DNA from: Bog-473 sp963838835
GTDB lineage: Bacteria; Actinomycetota; Acidimicrobiia; Acidimicrobiales; RAAP-2
Direction: 5' to 3'
Assembly: GCA_963838835.1 (NCBI GenBank)
Contig: CAWITA010000023.1
Coordinates: forward strand, 496,001-560,000
DNA: 64,000 nucleotides
Shown here: positions 38,367 to 48,063 of the stretch, piece by piece
Position numbering within the stretch: the first letter of the stretch is position 1
How the letters are laid out: the number at the start of each line of letters is the position of its first letter
Notes under the pieces: model-generated
The model's input: the letters and a program-made list of their open reading frames with translations, nothing else
Databases searched by the model: none
What the model was told of the DNA's origin: nothing
Translations under genes and position numbers: made by a program

Positions 38367-38450
38367 ATGCGGATGGGTGAGTTCGACAACGCTAGAGAGT
38401 TGGCCAGGCGGCACGCCGGCAGGATTGCGTTCGGTGAGCTAAGTGAGTGA
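38367..38450 (+). CDS. Possible very short ORF upstream of the rhodanese gene
   Basis: A 27-codon frame (ATG ARG/Met/Gly start, ending ...FGELSE) stops 5 bases before the rhodanese ATG. A TAGGCT-like -10 element lies just before its ATG, so a leaderless small peptide is possible. It may equally be a relic. Weak support only. Confidence 0.25.
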   Translation: MRMGEFDNARELARRHAGRIAFGELSE

Positions 38451-38455
38451 TAGTC

Positions 38456-39142
38456 ATGCCTACTCCGATTGATCGTGTTCAGCTACAGAAACTCGTCGAA
38501 GAGGGAGCGCAACTCGTCGAGGTCCTGCCCCGGGACGAATACGCAGAGGAGCACTTGCCGGGCGCCATTCATTTGCCTCTGAAGTCGCTCACCACAAAGA
38601 CAGCCAGCCGGCTCGACAAGACTAAGCCTGTCATCGTGTATTGCTGGGATGCGCTGTGCGACATGAGCCCGCGTGCCGCCTGGCACCTCGAACGATTGGG
38701 GTTCCCGGTTGTGTACGACTACTCGACGGGAAAGGCGGACTGGATTGCGGCGGGACTTCCGTCCGAGCGGCGAGAGCCTTCAGCTGCTCGCGTCACGACC
38801 GCCATGTTGAGGGAAGTTCCAACCTGTCTGCCCGACGAACCGGTGGCTGAGATTGTGCGACGCGCCCGGTCAGTGGGCTGGGAGATGGCGGTGGTCTTGA
38901 ACGAGCATCGAGTGATCCTGGGACGTCTTCGCTTCTCCCGTGTCGACGTTGACTCGTTGCTACCCGTCTTTGAGGTTATGGAACCTGGACCCGTAACGGT
39001 GCATGCCGACGCCCTGCTCGATGTGACATTGCGACGACTGGCGGATCGGCATGTCGAGGCGGTCACTGTCTCGACACCTGACGGTGAGCTGCTCGGTGTG
39101 CTTAGGAGCACAGCCGCCGTCACTACTGCCGCTTTGGATTGA
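38456..39142 (+). CDS. Rhodanese domain fused to a CBS-like pair
   Basis: A 228-residue protein. Residues ~8-105 form a rhodanese domain with the active-site Cys region VIVYCWDALCDMSP. Residues ~110-225 form two CBS-like repeats (LPDEPVAEIVRRARSVGWEM; LLDVTLRRLADRHVEAVTV). It probably transfers sulfur or handles thiol/oxidised sulfur under ligand control by the CBS pair. ATG 38456 lies shortly after a short upstream frame. It is the first full gene inside the arsenic island. Confidence 0.8.
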   Translation: MPTPIDRVQLQKLVEEGAQLVEVLPRDEYAEEHLPGAIHLPLKSLTTKTASRLDKTKPVIVYCWDALCDMSPRAAWHLERLGFPVVYDYSTGKADWIAAGLPSERREPSAARVTTAMLREVPTCLPDEPVAEIVRRARSVGWEMAVVLNEHRVILGRLRFSRVDVDSLLPVFEVMEPGPVTVHADALLDVTLRRLADRHVEAVTVSTPDGELLGVLRSTAAVTTAALD

Positions 39143-39325
39143 ATGCCGCATCGCGCTCATCATGCCGAGCACGTGACCCACGCAATCGGTCGCGTGATGG
39201 CGGGCGAGTACGACTCTCCGACACCGCTCACGAAGCGACGGAGTCGGGACGCTCAGGCATCCGTCAAGGCACGCAAGCTGGCCGTGTCAGCGAGGGTGAA
39301 GGCATCGACCGAAGCAGCGCCCTGA
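39143..39325 (+). CDS. Small basic hypothetical protein
   Basis: A 60-residue His/Ala/Lys/Arg-rich protein. Its ATG touches the TGA of the rhodanese gene, which argues for co-translation. There is no known motif. It could be a real partner of the rhodanese or the first part of a decayed gene continuing into the following remnant. Confidence 0.4.
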   Translation: MPHRAHHAEHVTHAIGRVMAGEYDSPTPLTKRRSRDAQASVKARKLAVSARVKASTEAAP

Positions 39326-39335
39326 CGATGCTCCG

Positions 39336-39676
39336 GTGAGTGATGCTCACCGGGTGCGCCGTGCCAAGTGCATCGCGGCCGACCCTCGCCCGACGCCCAC
39401 TCTGAGGGCCACCCGCGCCGCGGCGATCTCGGCCCGCCGACAGGCCGAGCCTGCATGGAGGGATGCGTGCGGCGGGGTGTCGTCGGACCCTAAGGACTTC
39501 GCGGCGACGGTCAGCCCAGCGATCTGGTCAGTCATGCTGTCGGTCGTCGCGAGCGCTTGCGGTTGTCGAAGGCGACGGCGTCGAGCTGGCGCTCGGGCAA
39601 AACACGACCGTACCCGTCTTCCGGCTTAGCTGTCGATGGCCGCTCGGAGCTCTGCAAGGCGGGCACGATTCATTGA
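39336..39676 (+). pseudogene. Remnant of a helix-turn-helix-type protein
   Basis: The frame at 39336-39629 contains AISARRQAEPAWRDACGG and, after a shift near 39560-39567, LSKATASSWRSGKTRPYP. Together these resemble the C-terminal HTH found in many actinobacterial mobile-element proteins ('ATGLSxATxSxxRSGKxxPHPRHW'). The shift is not the simple +1 insertion seen elsewhere, so genuine decay is likely. It overlaps the 3' end of the arsR gene on the other strand. Confidence 0.35.
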
Positions 39677-39970
39677 GTACCAGACCCACTTGCCACGTCG
39701 GTCCCCCTGGACGAGACCCGCCTCGCTCAAGACCCTGAGGTGGTGTGACACCGTGGGTTGGCTCTTGGCCAAGGGCTCAACGAAGTCGCACACGCAGACT
39801 TCACCGTCAGGCGAGGCTGCGAGGATACTGAGCACCCGGAGTCGGACAGGGTCGGCCAGCGCACTGAACCCACTGGCCAGCTCGGTGGCATCCGCGGAGT
39901 CCAGCGGTGCGGCGAGTACCGATGCACAGCACTCCGTCGATCGGACCTTTGTAGCTGCCGGCTTGCCCAC
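39626..39970 (-). CDS. arsR: ArsR-family metalloregulatory repressor
   Basis: A 114-residue winged-helix repressor. The helix QPTVSHHLRVLSEAGLV is the DNA-reading segment. Cysteines in TECCAS near the N-terminus and EVCVCDF before the recognition helix are suited to bind As(III) or a soft metal. The start is GTG 39970, with GGGAGA upstream. It is divergent from the cadI/arsI-like gene across 82 bases that carry two inverted repeats. Repression relieved by arsenite or cadmium is inferred. Confidence 0.9.
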   Translation of the reverse strand: MGKPAATKVRSTECCASVLAAPLDSADATELASGFSALADPVRLRVLSILAASPDGEVCVCDFVEPLAKSQPTVSHHLRVLSEAGLVQGDRRGKWVWYSMNRARLAELRAAIDS

Positions 39971-39983
39971 GGGTCTCCCATTC

Positions 39984-40036
39984 CATTGACATCTATCAAT
40001 GTATCAGCAATACTCGATACATTGACTGAGGTCGAT
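39984..40036. promoter_or_regulatory. Divergent arsR operator/promoter region
   Basis: CATTGA-CATCTA-TCAATG (39984-40001) is a perfect 6-base inverted pair. TCAATGTATC (39996-40005) and GATACATTGA (40016-40025) are perfect 10-base inverted arms 10 bases apart. ATTGAC...GTCGAT at 40021-40036 is an imperfect second copy. The tandem arrangement fits two ArsR dimer sites controlling both directions. Confidence 0.65.
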
Positions 40037-40052
40037 ACTACAGGAGGTCACC

Positions 40053-40538
40053 ATGTCGAGGGTCCAACTCGCACTGAACGTCAGCGACATCGACGAAGCC
40101 GTCGAGTTCTACTCCAAGCTCTTCGGAACCGAACCGGCCAAGCGCCAGCCGGGTTACGCCAACTTCGCCATCGCGGACCCACCGCTCAAGCTCGTCTTGA
40201 TGGAGGATCACACAGCACGAGGTCATGGGACGGTCGGCGCCCTCAACCACCTCGGCGTCGAGGTCGAGACCACCAACGAGGTGACGGCAGCAACCGGACG
40301 CCTGAACGACACGGGGCTCGAGACCGAGGTCGAGGAGCAGACGACGTGCTGCTACGCCGTTCAGGACAAGGTCTGGGTCAGCGACCCCGACGGTGCGCCT
40401 TGGGAGGTCTACACCGTCCTCGCCGACGCCCCGGCCGAGACCGGAATTGCGGGCGACGGCTCGTGCTGTGTCCCCGAGGCCGTCGGGAGCGTTCCCGTGG
40501 CGGTGGGTTCGCCGCAGTCCTGCTCGCCATCCTGCTGA
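40053..40538 (+). CDS. cadI: CadI/ArsI-family VOC metalloenzyme
   Basis: A 161-residue VOC-fold protein. The start MSRVQLALNVSDIDEAVEFY and the TTCCYAVQDKVWVSDPDG segment (Cys99-Cys100) match the ArsI/CadI family, whose ArsI members cleave the C-As bond of trivalent organoarsenicals. His66 and Glu118 are likely metal ligands. Position 5 is Gln where ArsI enzymes have His, as I recall for mycobacterial CadI, so lyase activity is uncertain. The C-terminal tail ends in cysteines (GSCCVPE, SCSPSC). SD GGAGG lies 5 bases before the ATG. Confidence 0.85.
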   Translation: MSRVQLALNVSDIDEAVEFYSKLFGTEPAKRQPGYANFAIADPPLKLVLMEDHTARGHGTVGALNHLGVEVETTNEVTAATGRLNDTGLETEVEEQTTCCYAVQDKVWVSDPDGAPWEVYTVLADAPAETGIAGDGSCCVPEAVGSVPVAVGSPQSCSPSC

Positions 40539-40565
40539 GCCACGGAGGCGATCGGGGAGCGGTCG

Positions 40566-41300
40566 ATGAGGGACACTGTCTTGTGGCGGCGGCTGCTCGC
40601 CGAGTTCTTGGGCAGCGCTTTCCTGGCGGCCATCGTCATCGGCTCGGGGATCGCGGCGCAGAATCTTTCGCCGGGCAACGTCGGACTCCAGCTCTTCGAG
40701 AACGCAGCGGCCACGGCGACGGGCCTCTTCGCCATCATCTTGATGTTCGGCCCGATCTCGGGCGGACACTTCAACCCGATCGTTTCCTTCGTCGACGCCG
40801 GGTTCGGCGGCCTCAGGTGGAAGGACGCCGCCGCCTACTTGCCCTTCCAGGTTGTTGGGTGCATCTGCGGGGCGATCCTGGCCAACGTGATGTTCTCCGA
40901 GGCGGCGATCTCCATCTCGACCAAGCACCGGGCCTCGGGGCCCCACTGGCTCTCCGAGGTCATCGCCACCGTCGGCTTGATCCTGGTGATCTTCGCCTTG
41001 GCCCGCTCGGGACGGTCCCACCTCGCACCGGCAGCGGTCGGGGCCTACATCGGCGCTGCCTACTTCTTCACCAGCTCGACCAGCTTCGCCAACCCAGCCA
41101 TCACGGTCGGCCGCATGTTCTCCAACAGCTTCGCCGGCATCGCCCCGTCCTCGGCTCCGAACTTCATCTCCGCGCAGGTCGTCGGCGGCGTACTGGCCTT
41201 CGGTTTGCTCAAGGGGCTGTATCCGGGCATCACCAAAGCCGAGGCGGCCGACGTCATCGAGCCGCACCTGCGCGGCGAGAACGACCTCGAGACCCGCTGA
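40566..41300 (+). CDS. MIP-family aquaporin/aquaglyceroporin
   Basis: A 244-residue channel with six helices and two half-helix signatures. The first is NPI rather than NPA (GGHFNPIVSF), and the second is FANPAITVGRMF. Within ars operons such channels (AqpS type) let arsenite leave the cell after arsenate reduction. The start is ATG 40566, 27 bases after cadI. No ArsB or Acr3 pump gene lies in the island, so this is the only visible exit route. Confidence 0.86.
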   Translation: MRDTVLWRRLLAEFLGSAFLAAIVIGSGIAAQNLSPGNVGLQLFENAAATATGLFAIILMFGPISGGHFNPIVSFVDAGFGGLRWKDAAAYLPFQVVGCICGAILANVMFSEAAISISTKHRASGPHWLSEVIATVGLILVIFALARSGRSHLAPAAVGAYIGAAYFFTSSTSFANPAITVGRMFSNSFAGIAPSSAPNFISAQVVGGVLAFGLLKGLYPGITKAEAADVIEPHLRGENDLETR

Positions 41301-41337
41301 CCCCCGACCTTTACCACATCCTTCGAAACGGACCCGC

Positions 41338-42765
41338 ATGCATCTCGTCGTCATCGGTGGAAGTGACGCTGGCATCAGCGCCACGCTCAGGGCGCGCGAG
41401 CTTGATCCGACCACCGAGGTCACCGTCGTGGTCGCCGACGCCTACCCCAACTTCTCCATCTGCGGCATTCCCTATTACGTTTCGGGAGAGGTCACCGACT
41501 GGCGCAACCTGGCCCATCGCAGCCTCGACGACCTCAAGGCGACGGGGATGCAGGTCAAGCTCAACACCAGGGCTACGAAGATCAATGTCGAGGGTCGCCG
41601 GCTCCATGTGATCGATGAGGCGGGGATGGAGGATCAGCTCCCCTATGACCAACTCGTGGTAGGAACCGGGGCCGTCTCGGCTCGCCCGCCCATCGAGGGC
41701 CTGGTCGGCCCAGAAGCGCTCGGCCCCGCCGACGGAGTGCACCTGCTCCACTCCATGGGCGACACCTTCAGGCTGGTGCGCACGCTCGAGGACGCCCAAC
41801 CGGCCAGCGCGGTAATCGTGGGGGCCGGGTACATCGGCCTCGAAATGGCCGAGGGCCTGAAGGCCCGCGGCCTGTCGGTGACGCAGTTCGAGCAGCTCCC
41901 CGAGGTGCTCCCAACTGTTGATCCGAGCCTGGGCGCGCTCGTCAACGCGGAGCTGAGGACGCACGGCGTCGCCGTGAGGACCAACACGACGGTCAGGCGG
42001 ATCGCTCGGGCACCCAAGGGATCGGCGGCCCGCTTCCAGATCGACGCCGTCGAGTCGTCGGGCGCCGAGCTCACCGCCTTCGCCGACATGGTGTTGGTCG
42101 TCGTCGGCGTGCGTCCCGACACGGCGCTCGCCGTCTCTGCCGGAGCGGAACTCGGCATCAGCGGGGCGATCAGCGTGGACCCGGAAATGCGCACAAACCT
42201 CGAGCGCGTCTTCGCCGCCGGAGACTGCGTCGTGACGCATCACCGCCTGATGGGTCTCACCTACCTGCCACTCGGGACCACCGCTCACAAGCAGGGTCGG
42301 GTGGCTGGCGAGAACGCCATCGGGGGGAGTCGCGAGTTCGGGGGCAGCCTCGGGACCCAGGTCGTAAAGGTCTTCGACATGGCAGCAGCCCGCACGGGAT
42401 TGCGCGACCACGAAGCGCTTGCTAGCGGCTTCGACCCGATGACTGTCGAGTTCGAGGCCGACGACCACAAGGCCTACTACCCCGGCAGCCACCGCATCCG
42501 GATGCGCTACACCGGCGATCGCACGACGGGACGGCTCCTCGGTGTCCAGCTCTTCGGTCACCGTCAGGCCGAGGTGGCCAAGCGCATCGACATCGCCGCA
42601 ACCTCCATCTTCAACGAGATGACCGTGGAGGCCATGAATGACCTCGACCTGTCGTACACGCCACCCCTCGGGAGCCCGTGGGACGCGGTGCAGACGGGGG
42701 CTCAGGCCTGGGTGCGAGCGCAGGGATCGAACGGTGACCAGTCGGTGCTCGGTCGACGCCCATGA
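41338..42765 (+). CDS. FAD/NAD(P)-dependent CoA-disulfide-reductase-like oxidoreductase
   Basis: A 475-residue flavin disulfide reductase relative. The FAD motif is GGSDAG at 7-12. A single active cysteine, Cys42, is in NFSICGIPYY, as in CoA disulfide reductase and NADH oxidase/peroxidase. A second dinucleotide motif is VGAGYIGLEMAEGL. The C-terminal dimer domain is complete. Its role in the island may be thiol redox support for arsenate reduction. It follows the aquaporin by 37 bases. Confidence 0.86.
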   Translation: MHLVVIGGSDAGISATLRARELDPTTEVTVVVADAYPNFSICGIPYYVSGEVTDWRNLAHRSLDDLKATGMQVKLNTRATKINVEGRRLHVIDEAGMEDQLPYDQLVVGTGAVSARPPIEGLVGPEALGPADGVHLLHSMGDTFRLVRTLEDAQPASAVIVGAGYIGLEMAEGLKARGLSVTQFEQLPEVLPTVDPSLGALVNAELRTHGVAVRTNTTVRRIARAPKGSAARFQIDAVESSGAELTAFADMVLVVVGVRPDTALAVSAGAELGISGAISVDPEMRTNLERVFAAGDCVVTHHRLMGLTYLPLGTTAHKQGRVAGENAIGGSREFGGSLGTQVVKVFDMAAARTGLRDHEALASGFDPMTVEFEADDHKAYYPGSHRIRMRYTGDRTTGRLLGVQLFGHRQAEVAKRIDIAATSIFNEMTVEAMNDLDLSYTPPLGSPWDAVQTGAQAWVRAQGSNGDQSVLGRRP

Positions 42766-42801
42766 GAACTGGTGGCGCGTTATCAGCGAAAGGGGAGGCA
42801 C

Positions 42802-43449
42802 ATGAGTGATCACGAACCCATGACACCGCAACAGAGAGTGCAACTCAATCATGTTGTTAAAGCTCTGGATACCAAGTACCACGGCATCTTCGGCCACGAG
42901 ACCATCGAGACGTTCGTGTTTGAGAGCTATGACGAGATCGCCAAAAGGGCCACCGTGACCAGGTGGCTGACCGTTACCGCCGAGAAGTTCGCCCGGCAGC
43001 GTCTCGAAGCGCTCGCCTTCATCCAGGATGGCTCCTTCAAGGCGATACCCGCCGTGCTGTTCCTGTGTGTGCACAACGCGGGGCGCTCCCAAATGGCACT
43101 GGGTTGGTTCAACCATCTAGCGGCAGGTCGCGCTATCGCATGGTCGGGTGGTTCGGAGCCGGGATCCGAGATCAACCAAGACGTGGTGAAAGCCATGGCC
43201 GAGGTCGGAATCGACATCTCCAAGGAGTTCCCCAAGCCATGGACGGATGAGTTCCTAGACGCGGCCGACGTCGTGGTGACGATGGGATGTGGTGACGCCT
43301 GTCCACTGGTGCCCGGGAAGAAATACGAGGACTGGGACCTCGAGGACCCGACCGGCAAGTCACTCGAGCAGATCCGACCCATCCGGGAGATAGTCAGGAG
43401 CCGGGTCGAGACCCTCCTCGCGGATATCCTTCCGGCGTTTCATCCATGA
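42802..43449 (+). CDS. arsC: Arsenate reductase, LMW-phosphatase type with helical N-terminal domain
   Basis: A 215-residue enzyme. Residues 1-80 are a three-helix bundle found in actinobacterial ArsC fusions. The LMW-PTP-like domain starts at AVLFLCVHNAGRSQM, with Cys89-x5-Arg95 as the catalytic loop. TMGCGDACPLVPG supplies two further cysteines, and DWDLEDP holds the general acid. It reduces arsenate to arsenite, probably with mycothiol or thioredoxin. ATG 42802 follows AGGGGAGG at a good distance. It is the last gene before the right repeat. Confidence 0.9.
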   Translation: MSDHEPMTPQQRVQLNHVVKALDTKYHGIFGHETIETFVFESYDEIAKRATVTRWLTVTAEKFARQRLEALAFIQDGSFKAIPAVLFLCVHNAGRSQMALGWFNHLAAGRAIAWSGGSEPGSEINQDVVKAMAEVGIDISKEFPKPWTDEFLDAADVVVTMGCGDACPLVPGKKYEDWDLEDPTGKSLEQIRPIREIVRSRVETLLADILPAFHP

Positions 43450-43599
43450 GGTGGGAAATACCGGGTGGTCAGATCGCGGCGGTGCGTTCTGATTCAGGTT
43501 CTGGTGCTACGAGAACGCCGCCCATAGCGTGCCTGCCCGCTTCCCACGGGTAGCCCCGAAGTACCGGAGTCTGGCCCCCCTTCCCGGCGAATCCCTAAG

Positions 43600-43772
43600 G
43601 CCTCGCCCTCCCGTAAGCCCGTCCCATCTCCGCCTTCCTCTCGTTCGCCGGCGCCGCCGGCTGGCTGGCTGGCTCGGCGTTCCGGCTGCCCTGTGCCGGC
43701 CTCTCCCCGCCTGCGCTTTGTGCGCGCTCGTTCCGTGCGCCTGGCTCGTTCCCGGTCGTTCCCCCGCTTCCC
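43600..43772 (-). repeat. Right copy of the inverted repeat flanking the arsenic island
   Basis: Reverse-complement counterpart of the block at 38010-38192. Shared landmarks include CGGAACGCCGAGCCAGCCAG and GCGCACAAAGCGCAG. It begins 150 bases after arsC. The copies face each other, so recombination would invert the 5.4 kb between them. Confidence 0.85.
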
Positions 43773-44027
43773 CCGGCCGGGTGTAGGTGAGAAGGAAAAG
43801 GGACGCTCCCAGAGCAGGGCGAAACCCCCGCGCTACCCCGGGTCGGCCGCCGCGGCCGGGCCCCACGGCGACGGGCCGGCGTGGCGGGACGTGCATCCCT
43901 GCCCTCGTCCAGGCCCCACGGATCACTCGTGTGATCGCACAACGCTGGCTCGGGTCCAGCTGACCCGGAGAGTCGGGCTGCCGTTTCGACGGTGACCGGC
44001 CATCAGCAGCCCGACCCTCGGGCGGGG

Positions 44028-44096
44028 CGCCCCGGCCGGGAATCGAACCCGGTGCAGCTTCTTAGTCAAGGAAGGGCAGACATCCAGTCCCAGGGC
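44028..44096 (-). other. Degenerate tRNA-like sequence
   Basis: Minus strand: an acceptor-like GCCCTGG pairs with CCGGGGC, and a perfect T arm CCGGG-TTCGATT-CCCGG follows. The D arm is missing, the anticodon stem is irregular, the length is about 69 nt and no CCA follows (it reads CCC). It is probably a tRNA relic or an attachment-site scar. It lies near the right island boundary. Confidence 0.35.
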
Positions 44097-44165
44097 GCCT
44101 CTGAATAACGGTCTTTCATGAGCTGAGTCCGACCGATATCCTGGGACCCAGTCAAGGAAGGGCAG
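44064..44165. repeat. 16-bp direct repeat pair overlapping the tRNA-like region
   Basis: AGTCAAGGAAGGGCAG occurs at 44064-44079 and again at 44150-44165. The 70 bases between them include complementary CCCAGG/CCTGGG segments that could fold. Such short direct repeats beside a tRNA-like end are typical of integration scars. Confidence 0.6.
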
Positions 44166-44173
44166 CATCGTGC

Positions 44174-44195
44174 GAAGGGGCCTTCGGGCCCCTTC
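44174..44195 (-). terminator. Strong hairpin downstream of metF
   Basis: GAAGGGGCC-TTCG-GGCCCCTTC: a perfect 9-bp stem with a UUCG-type tetraloop. It lies about 120 bases past the metF stop in the minus direction. There is no U run, so it may end transcription of the metF unit in the intrinsic L-shaped-less manner common in GC-rich actinobacteria. Confidence 0.6.
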
Positions 44196-44315
44196 TGCGC
44201 GTTCGTTACCCCCAATGATGCAGGAGCACTGGCCATTTCTCGTCGGCTCGGTCGCGCTCAGCCACTGATCGACGGTCCCTCGCGCACCCGTGACACGAAA
44301 TAGGACGAGGTCGCC

Positions 44316-45189
44316 CTACGGGCTCGTGGTCGGCCCCAGTCCGAGCGCGGCGTAGATCTCGCGTGTCGCGCTCGAGGTGTTGAAGGTGTAGAAGTGCAGC
44401 CCCGGCACGCCGGATTCGAGGAGGTGGGAGCAGAGCTCGGTGGCGAGCTCCACCCCCTCCTTGCGCACCGCGTCGGACCCGCCCCGGTCGTCGGCGGCGC
44501 GGCAGGCGCGCTTCCATCCAGGCCGGCGCGGCGGCACCCATGCCGCCCAGACGACCCATGGTCGACAACGAGGTCACGGGAAGGATGCCGGGCAGGACCG
44601 GGGTGTCGACGCCCCGTTCACGCAGGTCGGAGACCAAGCCCTCGTACTCGGAAGCCTCGAAGAAGAACTGGGTGACGCCGAAGTCGGCCAGGGCGAGCTT
44701 GGCCGCGAGAAAGTCGCGATCGCTCGGCAGGTCAGGCGAGCGGGGATGCCCGGCCGGGTGCGCAGCCACGCCGACGGAGAAGCCGCCGATGGCGCGGGCG
44801 AGCTCCACCAGCTCCGCGGCAAAGGCCAGCTCGCCGGCGCCCGCGGTCGGATCCTCGGGCGGGTCGCCCCCCAGCGCCATCAGGTTCTCGATGCCCGCTT
44901 TGCGCAGTGAGACGAGGATGTCGGCCAGTTCCAGTCTGGTGTGCGCCACACAGATGAGATGGGCCATCGGGTTGAGTTTGGTCGTGTGCAGCATCCCCGA
45001 CACGAGGTCGAAGGTGCGCTGGCGCGACTCGGCCCCGCCTCGGTAGGTGACCGAGACGAAGGACGGCTCGAGCGGCTGCAACTCGGCGATGGTCCGGGCG
45101 AGCGTGGCGAGCTCCTTGTCGTTCTTCGGTGGGAAGAACTCGAACGAATAAGTCGGTCCGGCCTCGAGCAACTCGGCGATCCGCGTCAC
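44316..45189 (-). CDS. metF: Methylenetetrahydrofolate reductase (one +1 frameshift)
   Basis: A FAD-dependent reductase making 5-methyl-THF, 290 residues after correction. The start TYSFEFFPPKND carries the family FEFFPPK motif, and FYTFNTSS near the end is the usual late signature. The frame breaks near 44500-44502, where PAWMEARL should run on as RAADDRGGSDAVRKEGVELA; one extra base explains it, and the length is then 291 codons. The GTG start overlaps the cupin gene's TGA (GTGA). It closes a one-carbon gene block. Confidence 0.87.
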
Positions 45190-45545
45190 GTCTCTACCCG
45201 CCCAAAGTCGTCCTCGAGCCGGACGATGTCGTCCTCGCCGAAGTACGTGCCGTGCTGCACCTCGATGAGGACGACGTCGGTGTCCCCCTCGTTGCCGATC
45301 CGGTGCGCGCCTTCCAGGGGGATGTCGACGGACTCCCCCGGGTGGAGCTCGATCACGGTGCCGTCCAGCGTTACCTTCGCCGTGCCCGCCACAATGAACC
45401 AGTGTTCGGCCCGCTTCGAATGGCGTTGGTAACTGAGCCGCTTCCCGGGATGGACGACGAGGCGCTTGACCTTGTGGTCGGACGCGTCATCATCGAGGAC
45501 GGTGTAGTTGCCCCACGGGCGCTCGGAGTATTCCCGCTCACTCAC
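45186..45545 (-). CDS. Cupin, mannose-6-phosphate isomerase type II domain
   Basis: A 119-residue single-domain cupin. RPWGNYTVLDDD opens it, followed by LSYQRHSKRAEHWFIVAGTA and a second cupin box near PLEGAHRIGNEGD. This is the C-terminal isomerase half of ManC-like bifunctional proteins standing alone. It may interconvert mannose-6-P and fructose-6-P or epimerise a related sugar. GTG 45545 has AGGGAGG about 10 bases upstream; the longer frame to 45674 is Arg/Cys-rich and unlikely. Translationally coupled to metF. Confidence 0.84.
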   Translation of the reverse strand: MSEREYSERPWGNYTVLDDDASDHKVKRLVVHPGKRLSYQRHSKRAEHWFIVAGTAKVTLDGTVIELHPGESVDIPLEGAHRIGNEGDTDVVLIEVQHGTYFGEDDIVRLEDDFGRVET

Positions 45546-45621
45546 CGGCTGTGTGCCTCCCTGGCCAAAGGTGGCGCTCTGTGGCTCACCTTTCGTCGTC
45601 GCTTCGTCACGTGTCCATCGG

Positions 45622-46484
45622 TCACGGCGCCGCCAGCTCCGCCGCTCGCAGCGCGTTGCGCAACAGCATGGCACGCGTCATGGGCCCGACCCCCCCGATG
45701 CGAGGTGTGATCCAGCCGGCCACCTCCGCCACGTCCGGATGAGCGTCGGGGATCAATCTCTTCCCCTCGAAGGTGGCGCCCGCCGACACCACGGCCGCCC
45801 CGGGCTTGACCATGTCGGGGGTGAGGAGATGGGGCCGCCCGGCCGCCGCCACGACGATGTCCGCCGTCCGCACGAGGGTGGCCAGGTCCTCGTGGTCGAC
45901 ACCGGTGTGCACCACCGACACGGCGGCGTTGAAACCGGGGCGCTTCAACGTGAGCAGGTTCGCCAGGGGCCGACCGATGGTGACCCCGCGGCCCAAGATC
46001 ACCACGTGGCGACCCTCGACGGGTACGTCGTAGGCGTGGAGGAGCTCGACGATCCCGGCCGGCGTGTTCGGCAGCGGGCCTGGCGTCCCCAACACGAGAC
46101 GACCGAGGTTGATTGGGTGCAGCCCGTCGACGTCCTTGGCCGGATCGACGGCGAGGAGGGCCTGTTCCTCATCGAGGCCGGCGGGCAGCGGCAGCTGCAC
46201 GAGGAAGGCGCTCACCGCCGGGTCGGCGTTGAAGCGAGCGATAGCCTCCAGCACCTCTGCCTGGGTGGCGGTCGCCGGCAGGTGGACGCCGACCGAGTAC
46301 ATGCCGATGGCGGCGCAGTCCTCGTGCTTCAACGCGACATAGCGCTCGCTCGGTACGTCGTCGCCCACGAGCACGGTCCCGAGACCGACGTGCACGCCCT
46401 CGGTCTTCAGCTCCGCGACGCGGGCGCCCACCTCGAAGCGGATGCGGGCCGCCACCGCCTCGCCGTCGAGCAGGATGGCGCCCA

Positions 46485-46485
<1 letters not shown>
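45622..46485 (-). CDS. folD: Methylenetetrahydrofolate dehydrogenase/cyclohydrolase
   Basis: A 287-residue bifunctional FolD. The cyclohydrolase Lys is in YVALKHEDC, and family signatures QLPLPAGLDEEQALLAVDP and GRGVTIGRPLANLL are present. It interconverts methylene-, methenyl- and formyl-THF, feeding purine synthesis and metF. The longer upstream frame overlaps purH and is rejected. Its ATG shares one base with the purH TGA (TGATG), so the two are coupled. Confidence 0.94.
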
Positions 46486-48056
<1,571 letters not shown>

Positions 48057-48063
48057 GACGTCA

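Larger units (their letters stand above)
43450..44315. other. Gene-poor segment: repeat copy, tRNA-like remnant, hairpin
   Basis: This 866-base stretch holds no credible protein gene. It contains the right inverted repeat, about 250 bases of featureless GC-rich DNA (43773-44027), a degenerate tRNA-like fold, a 16-base direct repeat pair and a strong hairpin. Arg/Ala/Pro-rich ORFs across the repeat are shadows. Confidence 0.7.

Noticed and set aside
39347..39535. Minus-strand ORF of 62 codons between the small gene and arsR
   Set aside because: No start signal, and the opposite strand carries the HTH-like remnant.
41311..43116. Minus-strand ORF of 601 codons across the FAD reductase and arsC
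   Set aside because: Antisense shadow; the plus-strand proteins carry clear FAD and CX5R motifs.
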